In this document: in pieces, positions 31,569 through 36,850 of the stretch | Numbering within the stretch: the stretch's first letter is position 1 | How the letters are laid out: every line of letters begins with the position of its first letter | Assembly: GCA_035532475.1 (NCBI GenBank) | Contig: DATKQY010000036.1 | Coordinates: forward strand, 1-36,850 | Direction of reading: 5' to 3' | Origin: DATKQY01 sp035532475 | GTDB taxonomy: Bacteria; Actinomycetota; Acidimicrobiia; Acidimicrobiales; Bog-793 | DNA: 36,850 bases | Program-made: the position numbers and the translations under genes | The notes under the pieces: model-generated | Told to the model about the DNA's origin: nothing | The model's input: the letters and a program-made list of their open reading frames with translations, nothing else | The model's database searches: none

Positions 31569-33127
31569 GCCAGCCCCGCTGCGCCTGGCACGCTGCGCTG
31601 CCGCCGGTGCACCCCCCGGCGCCCGCCGAGCGCCACGGCCCAGCCGGCGAGCAGCGCGAGGAGTGCGAGGACCAGCACCGGTAGGTCGCCGAACCGCTCG
31701 TAGAGCGTCGCGCCCCGTCGCAGCGGCACGTCCACACGGAGCAGCGCCGGCACGCCGAGCCGGGTCCGCGCGAGCACGCCGCCGTGCTCATCGATCTCGG
31801 CCGTGAAGCCGGTGGTGGCCGCCTGGAGCAGATCTCGTCCTTCGGCGACGGCCTGGAGGCGCGAGGCGGCCAGCTCCTGGCTCGGAACCTGGCTCGAGGC
31901 GTACGAGGCCGTGTTCGTGGGCACGACGATGAGCTCCCCCCCGGCGCGCACCCCGGCGCGCCCGCGGCCGGCGAAGAAGGTCTCGTAGGAGACCAGCACC
32001 GCGAGGCGCCCCGCCGGCGTGGCGATCATCCCGCTGCCGTGCCCCCTGAGCGCGTCGCGGGGCACGTCGGCCAGGTCGAACAGGTGCGAGAGCAGCGAGC
32101 GGAACGGGACGTACTCGCCGAAGGGGACCGGGTGGACCTTCTCGAAGGTGGCCACGACCCGGCCGGTCGGTCCCCAGGCGACGATCTCGTTGCGGAACCT
32201 CGTCGCCCCGTCCGGCTCCGTCACGCCGGCGAGCAGGGTCGCGCCGAGGTGGCGTGCAAAGGCCCCGAGGAGCCGGTCGACCGGGGAGGCCCGGAGGGGC
32301 TCGCCGAGCCGGACGACGTCCTCCGGCCACAGCACCAGGTCCAGCCGCCCCGAGAGGCGGGGCGACTCGTGCAGGGTCGCGGCGAAGACCGTGGCGGCCG
32401 GCACCTCGAGCTGATCGAGCCCCCGCCTGCCGCCGCCCTGGACGAGCCCGGCGCGGACATGGCCGACGGGAGGACCGCCGTCGGGCGCGAGCGTCGCCGC
32501 TCCCGTGGCCCCCACCACGAGGGCGAGCGCGCATCCCCCGGCGAGCAGCTGGGCGAGCCGTCGCTCGGCGAGCCCTGACGCCAGGGCGCCGATGCCGGCG
32601 CCGGCGAGGAAGACCCCGGCGGCGGCGAGGAGGGGCCCACCCGCTCGCGCCAGCACGAGCAGCGGCCCGCCCGCCTGACCGAGGGCAGCGCCACCGAGCG
32701 GCATGCCCCCGAGGGGCCAGGAGTCCCGCACCCACTCGGCCAGCGTCAGCGCCCCGCCGAACGCCAGGAGCCTGCCGCGGCCCGCGGGGACCACGGCGCA
32801 CGCCAGCGAGGTGAACACCGCCTGCACGGTGACGAGCCCGAGGTAGCCCGCCGCCGTGAACGCGAGGGCCCATGTGCACCCGATGGCGAACTGCGCCATC
32901 CCTGCGGCGATCCCGACAAACGCCCGGGCCCGTGGGCGCCGGCCGGCGAGGAGCACCGCGAGCAGGCCGGCCCCGACGGGGCCGAGGGGCCAGAGGCCGA
33001 AGGGGGGGACGGACGCGGCGACGAGCGCGCCCGCCCCGAGCGCGAGTGCGGCCGGCAGCAGGTGCCCCCTCGCGAGGCTGGGTCCGGAAGTGGCGCGCCC
33101 GCGGTGCGCGCGGGCGCGCCCGGTCAC
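31385..33127 (-). CDS. lnt: apolipoprotein N-acyltransferase-like protein (catalytic Cys replaced by Ser)
   Basis: 580 residues. About seven N-terminal helices (LVAASVPPFGLWPLGPVGAGLLAVLLAG onward, with WVRDSWPLGGMPLG typical of Lnt), then the nitrilase domain. The catalytic Glu lies in LVLWPEDVV and the Lys in ATFEKVHPVPFGEYVPFRSLL. The motif that normally reads (I/V)CYE reads VLVSYETFFAG, with TCC (Ser) for the Cys. After a last helix (VLVLALLALLAGWAVALGG) a hydrophilic tail of about 85 residues runs antisense through the end of gtrA. The GTG at 33127 overlaps the hemY stop. It should transfer a third acyl chain to lipoproteins, if active. It is the last gene of the hemE-hemH-hemY-lnt run. 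Confidence 0.88.
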   Translation of the reverse strand: MTGRARAHRGRATSGPSLARGHLLPAALALGAGALVAASVPPFGLWPLGPVGAGLLAVLLAGRRPRARAFVGIAAGMAQFAIGCTWALAFTAAGYLGLVTVQAVFTSLACAVVPAGRGRLLAFGGALTLAEWVRDSWPLGGMPLGGAALGQAGGPLLVLARAGGPLLAAAGVFLAGAGIGALASGLAERRLAQLLAGGCALALVVGATGAATLAPDGGPPVGHVRAGLVQGGGRRGLDQLEVPAATVFAATLHESPRLSGRLDLVLWPEDVVRLGEPLRASPVDRLLGAFARHLGATLLAGVTEPDGATRFRNEIVAWGPTGRVVATFEKVHPVPFGEYVPFRSLLSHLFDLADVPRDALRGHGSGMIATPAGRLAVLVSYETFFAGRGRAGVRAGGELIVVPTNTASYASSQVPSQELAASRLQAVAEGRDLLQAATTGFTAEIDEHGGVLARTRLGVPALLRVDVPLRRGATLYERFGDLPVLVLALLALLAGWAVALGGRRGVHRRQRSVPGAAGLAQPASTGRSTEEISSSSPSREPGDAASSPPSTDEPTGTAIGTCFLNRIRLKRMNLPIHMTP

Positions 33128-34659
33128 CGTTCCAGCGCGGCCGCGACGCTGTCCGCGGCGCGCTCGCCGCTCGCGACGCAGGCCGGGATGCCGATGCCGT
33201 CGAACGCGGCGCCCGCCAGCGTCAGCGCGGGGTGCGCCCGGACGAGCTTTTCGATCCTCGCCACCCGGGCGAGGTGGCCGCTCACGTACTGGGGGAACGC
33301 GCGTGGCCAGCGGGCAACGACGCTCGCGAGCGGGAGGTCGCCGATGCCGAGAATCTCGCGCAGATCCGAGCGGACCCGCGCGACGAGCGCCCCGTCGTGG
33401 AGTCCCGCCGCCCGGTCGTCCCCGTGCCGCCCGGCGGAGGCGCGGACGACGACCTGGCCGGGCGGCGCCGAGCCGGGCCACTTCGTCGAGGTGAAGGTGG
33501 CCGCCGTGACGAGGTGCCGGGAGCTTCGCGGCACGAGCACGCCGTTGCCCGGCAGCACCGCGGCGCTGCCCTCCTCGCCGCCCCGACCGCCGACGCGCCC
33601 CACCAGGGCGGCGAGCTGTCCCGACAGCGCCGGTGGGACCGCTGACTCCGCCCAGGCGAGGGCGACGGTGGCGACGCTCGCGTAGGGGATCGCGCCGCAC
33701 TCGCTCGCGAGCTCGGGATCGGCCTCGGCGAGGAGCCCGGCGGCACCGTACGCGGGCAGGGCGAGGACGAGGCCGTCGGCGTCGAACGCCCGGGCACCGG
33801 CGTGGACACGCCACCCGGGGTCGCCCGCGCGGGCCAGGTGCTCCGCCGCGAGCGCGGTGACGATCTCGACGCCTCCGTCCTCGCAGGCGGCGACGAGCCG
33901 CTCGACCAGGAGTCCGAGCCCCCCGCGCAGTCCGAGGAAGAGCGGGTCGGGCCGGGCTGCGTCCGCCGTCCCGGGGGGGCCGGCCGTGCCCGCCGCAGCG
34001 GGGTTCGCCGCTTTCTGGCCCGTGGCGCGAAGGGCGCGCAGCAGGCTGTGGCGGCCCGCCGCGCGCTCGGCGAGCTGGGGCGCGGCGGCGGCGAAGGAGA
34101 GCGCCCGGACGTCACTCGCGTTGATCCCTCCGAGCAGCGGGTCGACGAGGGCGTCGAGGACGGCCGTACCCAGCCGGCCGCCGACCACCGCCGCGACGGT
34201 CGGATCGGCGGTGCCGGCCGTGGCGAGCTCGATCAGTCCTGCGGGCGCGGCGAGGCCGGGCAGGACGAGGTCGGCCGCGGCACGCAGCACCGCTGACCGC
34301 TTGACGATGCCCGAGCGCCACAGCGCGACGAGGTCGGTCGGGACCCCGAGGGCGAGGCCCGCCGGCAACGGGCGGAGCCGGCCACGGGCGAAGACGGCGG
34401 CCGAGCCGGACGCGGGTGGCGTGAGCTCGTCCTCCAGGCCGAGCTGGCGGCAGAGCTGGGCGGCGGCGCCGTTGCGGGTGATGAAGGCGTCCGGCCCGAG
34501 GTCGAGCGGCCGACCGAGAAGCTCGCCGGTCCTCAGCTTGCCACCGGGGTGCCCGTCGGCCTCGAGCAGCACGACGTCGCAGCGCCGGGCGAGGGCCCTC
34601 GCGGCGACGAGCCCGGCGACGCCGCCGCCGACGACGACCACCCGCGCACGTCCCGTCAT
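33124..34659 (-). CDS. hemY: coproporphyrinogen III/protoporphyrinogen IX oxidase HemY (CgoX)
   Basis: 511 residues. N-terminal FAD site VVVVGGGVAGLVAARAL and LLEADGHPGGKLRT; substrate/membrane region with LGPDAFITRN and VDPLLGGINASDVRALSF; C-terminal FAD contact HPALTLAGAAFDGIGIPACVASGERAA. Actinobacterial HemY enzymes oxidise coproporphyrinogen III to coproporphyrin III in the coproporphyrin-dependent heme route, so that activity is expected. A low-complexity Ala/Pro insertion lies around residues 215-235. The ATG at 34659 overlaps the hemH stop (ATGA). Confidence 0.93.
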   Translation of the reverse strand: MTGRARVVVVGGGVAGLVAARALARRCDVVLLEADGHPGGKLRTGELLGRPLDLGPDAFITRNGAAAQLCRQLGLEDELTPPASGSAAVFARGRLRPLPAGLALGVPTDLVALWRSGIVKRSAVLRAAADLVLPGLAAPAGLIELATAGTADPTVAAVVGGRLGTAVLDALVDPLLGGINASDVRALSFAAAAPQLAERAAGRHSLLRALRATGQKAANPAAAGTAGPPGTADAARPDPLFLGLRGGLGLLVERLVAACEDGGVEIVTALAAEHLARAGDPGWRVHAGARAFDADGLVLALPAYGAAGLLAEADPELASECGAIPYASVATVALAWAESAVPPALSGQLAALVGRVGGRGGEEGSAAVLPGNGVLVPRSSRHLVTAATFTSTKWPGSAPPGQVVVRASAGRHGDDRAAGLHDGALVARVRSDLREILGIGDLPLASVVARWPRAFPQYVSGHLARVARIEKLVRAHPALTLAGAAFDGIGIPACVASGERAADSVAAALER

Positions 34660-35612
34660 TCCGCCCCTCGTTCGCCGCCGGGCCTCCCAGCCGGCGAGGT
34701 CGTGGTGTCGAGCGCGAGCACCCGGCGGGCGAGCGCGGCGGCGACGCGTGGCTCGTCGTTCAGCGAGGCCGTGCGGGCGAACGCGAGGCCCAGCCTGACG
34801 GCCACCCGGCGGGCCTCGATATCGAGGTCGTAGAGGACCTCGAGGTGGTCGGAGGTGAAGCCGGCCGGGCAGACGACGACCGCCTCGACGCCCTCGGCCT
34901 TCAGCGACGGCAAGAGCGTGAGCACGTCCGGGCCGATCCACGGCTCGGGGGTGCGGCCGGCGCTCTGCCACCCGATCCGGTACGCCGAGATCCCGAGCCG
35001 GCCGGCGACGAGGCGGGCCGTCTCGGCCAGCTCCTCGGGGTAGCGGTCGCCCGTGGTGAGGATCCGCTCCGGCAGGCTGTGGGCGGTGAACAGGACCTCG
35101 AGGCGGCCGGATGCGGCCTGGCCGAGCGACTCGACCGCCTCGTGCACCCGCTCCGCCAGCACCTGGACGAGCACCGGGTCGTCGTGCCAGCGCTCGACGA
35201 ACGCGCTCGTCATGCCGTGGCCCTCCGCCCGCTCCCTGGCGCGGGCGACGTACTCGCCGACGCTCAGGGCCGAGTAGTGCGGAGCCAGCACCAGGCCGAC
35301 GAGGTGCCCGGCGCCGTCGTGGGCCAGCTCGTCGACGGCCTCCTCGATCTTCGGCCTCGAGTGCTTGGCGCCGTAGGCGGTGCGGAAGCGCCCGGGAGCG
35401 AGCTCCTCGAGCGCCGTGGCGATCGCGGCCACCTGGGCGGCGGTCCGCTCGGCCAGGGGGGAGACGCCACCGATCGCGTCGTAGCGGCGCTCGAGGTCGG
35501 CGAGCTGCTCCTCGCTCGGCGCCCGACCCCGGCGAACGTCGGTGTAGAAGGAAGCCACGTCGTCGGGACCCCTCGGGGTCCCGTAGGCCATGACGAGGAC
35601 GCCGGTCCTCAA
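34656..35612 (-). CDS. hemH: ferrochelatase HemH (coproporphyrin ferrochelatase CpfC)
   Basis: 318 residues. VLVMAYGTPRGPDDV is the N-terminal strand; APHYSALSVGEY contains the metal-site His; FTAHSLPER and CPAGFTSDHLEVLYDLDIEA contain the conserved His and Glu. It inserts ferrous iron into the porphyrin. The start is TTG at 35612, overlapping the hemE stop as TTGA; it gives the full first beta strand, while the internal ATG would cut into it. No [2Fe-2S] Cys cluster is seen at the C-terminus. No chdC/hemQ, needed to finish the coproporphyrin route, lies in the window. Confidence 0.94.
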   Translation of the reverse strand: MRTGVLVMAYGTPRGPDDVASFYTDVRRGRAPSEEQLADLERRYDAIGGVSPLAERTAAQVAAIATALEELAPGRFRTAYGAKHSRPKIEEAVDELAHDGAGHLVGLVLAPHYSALSVGEYVARARERAEGHGMTSAFVERWHDDPVLVQVLAERVHEAVESLGQAASGRLEVLFTAHSLPERILTTGDRYPEELAETARLVAGRLGISAYRIGWQSAGRTPEPWIGPDVLTLLPSLKAEGVEAVVVCPAGFTSDHLEVLYDLDIEARRVAVRLGLAFARTASLNDEPRVAAALARRVLALDTTTSPAGRPGGERGAE

Positions 35613-36670
35613 CGGCGCGTCCCGCCCGCCACGGCGGGGTCCCCGGATGCCGTCTCGGCGTGGACGAGCTCGACGAGCCGGGCGAGCACGTCCGGGTCCG
35701 TCTCGGGGAGAACGCCGTGGCCGAGGTTGAAGACGTAGCCGGTGCTCCCGCCCTCGGCGAGCACCCGCCGCGCCTCGGTCGCGGCGACACCGAATCCGGC
35801 GAGGCAGATCGCCGGGTCGAGGTTGCCCTGCAGGGCGCGCCCCGGGCCGACCCGCGACCGCGCGCTGGTCAGGGGGACCCGCCAGTCCACCCCGACGACG
35901 TCGGCGCCTGCCGCGCCCATCAGGTCGAGCAGCTCGCCCGTGCCGACCCCGAAGTGGATGCGGGGAACGCCGAGGTCCGCCAGGCCCTCGAGGACCGTGC
36001 GCGAGGCCGGCAGCGCGAAGCGCTCGTAGTCATGGCGGCTGAGCGCCCCGGCCCAGCTGTCGAAGAGCTGCACGGCGCTCGCACCCGCGCCCACCTGGGA
36101 GCGCAGCGAGGCCAGGGCGATCCCGGCGAGCGCCTCCATCAGGGAGAACCAGGTCGCGGGGTCCCCGTGCATGAGGGATTTCGTACGGGCGAAGTTCTTC
36201 GACGGGCCGCCCTCGACGAGATAGCTCGCCACGGTGAAGGGCGCTCCGGCGAAGCCGATCAGGGGCACGTCGAGCTCGTCGACGAGCCGACGCACCGTCT
36301 CGATGACGTACGGGGTGTCGAGCTCCGGCTCGAGCGGGCGCAGTCGCTTCAGGTCGGCGGGCGAGCCGAACGGCTCGGCGACGACCGGGCCGCGCCCCGG
36401 CACGATCTCCAGGCCCACGCCGATGGCCGAGACGGGCACGACGATGTCGGAGAAGAGGATCGCGGCATCGACGCCGTAACGCCGCACGGGCTGCAGCGTG
36501 ATCTCGGCGGCGAGCTCGGGCTCGCGGACCGCCTCGAGGATGCTGGCCGCGCCGCGCAGCCGCCGGTACTCGGGCAGCGATCTGCCCGCCTGGCGCATGA
36601 ACCACACCGGCACCCGCTCGACTGGCTGGCACCGGCAGGCCCGCAGGAAGGGCGAGTCGGCGAGCGGCAC
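35609..36670 (-). CDS. hemE: uroporphyrinogen III decarboxylase HemE
   Basis: 353 residues. RQAGRSLPEYR supplies the two substrate-binding Arg, AILFSDIVV the catalytic Asp, ASYLVEGGPSKNF the Tyr/Ser site and FNLGHGVLPET the C-terminal His loop. It decarboxylates uroporphyrinogen III to coproporphyrinogen III. GTG at 36670 follows a TAGGGT -10 by 6 nt, suggesting a leaderless mRNA. It heads the hemE-hemH-hemY-lnt operon, in which each junction is a four-base overlap. Confidence 0.96.
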   Translation of the reverse strand: MPLADSPFLRACRCQPVERVPVWFMRQAGRSLPEYRRLRGAASILEAVREPELAAEITLQPVRRYGVDAAILFSDIVVPVSAIGVGLEIVPGRGPVVAEPFGSPADLKRLRPLEPELDTPYVIETVRRLVDELDVPLIGFAGAPFTVASYLVEGGPSKNFARTKSLMHGDPATWFSLMEALAGIALASLRSQVGAGASAVQLFDSWAGALSRHDYERFALPASRTVLEGLADLGVPRIHFGVGTGELLDLMGAAGADVVGVDWRVPLTSARSRVGPGRALQGNLDPAICLAGFGVAATEARRVLAEGGSTGYVFNLGHGVLPETDPDVLARLVELVHAETASGDPAVAGGTRR

Positions 36671-36676
36671 GGGACG

Positions 36677-36682
36677 ACCCTA
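36677..36682 (-). promoter_or_regulatory. -10 element of hemE operon (leaderless)
   Basis: TAGGGT on the minus strand with 6 nt to the GTG at 36670. No ribosome binding site is present in the gap. Confidence 0.5.
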
Positions 36683-36716
36683 CAGCGGCGCGGTGCCGCC
36701 GACGGAGCCCCCGCAT

Positions 36717-36850
36717 TGACTCATCGGAAACCTCCGCGTAGATCGCATCGTTGCCTCACGTAAAACCTCCGCGTCGGTGACGCCGCGAACTACGCCTGAT
36801 CGATGGAGCTTTCGATGGGTGAGCGACGCGCGGTCACGAACAAGATGGCC
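36717..36850 (+). mobile_element. probable left end of an insertion sequence (partial)
   Basis: The 12-bp direct repeat AAACCTCCGCGT occurs at 36728-36739 and 36763-36774, 35 bp apart, just before a gene start resembling a transposase. Such short repeats near an IS end are often transposase binding sites. The element runs out of the window, so the other end and the target duplication cannot be seen. The outer border near 36717 is a guess. Confidence 0.4.
36803..36850 (+). CDS. N-terminus of a probable transposase (partial)
   Basis: Sixteen codons are visible, from an ATG reading MELSMGERRAVTNKMA; a second ATG lies four codons in. The RRAVTNKMA stretch resembles the start of DDE transposases with an integrase core (in which it leads into a helix-turn-helix), but the fragment is too short to be sure. 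It is transcribed away from hemE. Confidence 0.4.
   Translation, partial: MELSMGERRAVTNKMA

Overview
The window is high-GC (about 70%) chromosomal DNA from an actinobacterium. Actinobacterial markers include cytochrome oxidase subunit IV (ctaF), a DUF2017/AosR gene next to clpS, a SenX3-RegX3 pair, PHO boxes of the Streptomyces/Mycobacterium type and SCO6880-type conjugation proteins. An Acidimicrobiia-like lineage is my best guess, but it is only a guess. Many genes start at GTG and overlap by four bases. Seven of them have a TANNNT -10 element only 6-9 nt before the start codon, so leaderless mRNAs look common.

Layout. 1-1560: accessory edge with a partial gene, a small membrane protein and an N-terminally deleted tyrosine integrase pointing at tRNA-Glu(UUC), which is the likely attachment site. 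1761-7096 (minus): heme A synthase and an ABC-2 exporter, then clpS, aosR and an S51-peptidase-like protein carrying a CysRS-like C-terminal domain. 7164-9241 (minus): regX3-senX3. 9501-15633 (plus): five tightly coupled genes forming a stripped-down type IV secretion/conjugation core. They encode a DUF6112 protein, a TrbL/VirB6-like channel protein, a VirB3/VirB4-N-like protein, a VirB4 ATPase and a VirD4/TraG ATPase, with no relaxase or integrase beside them. 15569-22953: phosphate block with a Pho84-like phosphate:H+ symporter, phoU, and a pstB-pstS-pstC-pstA cluster. Two tandem 11-bp PHO-box arrays sit in front of the symporter and pstB. 22988-25123 (minus): fused E1 alpha/beta 2-oxoacid dehydrogenase. 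25311-29308 (plus): tatA, a membrane protein and ctaC-ctaD-ctaF. 29360-31568: acyl-CoA thioesterase with a tiny membrane protein, divergent from two tandem GtrA genes. 31385-36670 (minus): hemE-hemH-hemY-lnt, coupled by four-base overlaps. 36717-36850: probable left end of an insertion sequence with the start of a transposase.

The parts fit together in two themes. Respiration: heme synthesis (hemE/H/Y), heme A synthesis (ctaA) and the aa3 oxidase (ctaC/D/F). Phosphate starvation: SenX3-RegX3 should act on the PHO-box promoters of pst and the symporter. The most unusual item is the relaxase-less five-gene secretion cassette inserted between the phosphate sensor genes and the phosphate transport genes. 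Other points worth a look are a Ser in place of the catalytic Cys of Lnt, divergent leaderless promoters with interlocking -10 boxes at tesB/gtrA, and a 184-bp antisense 3' overlap between lnt and gtrA.
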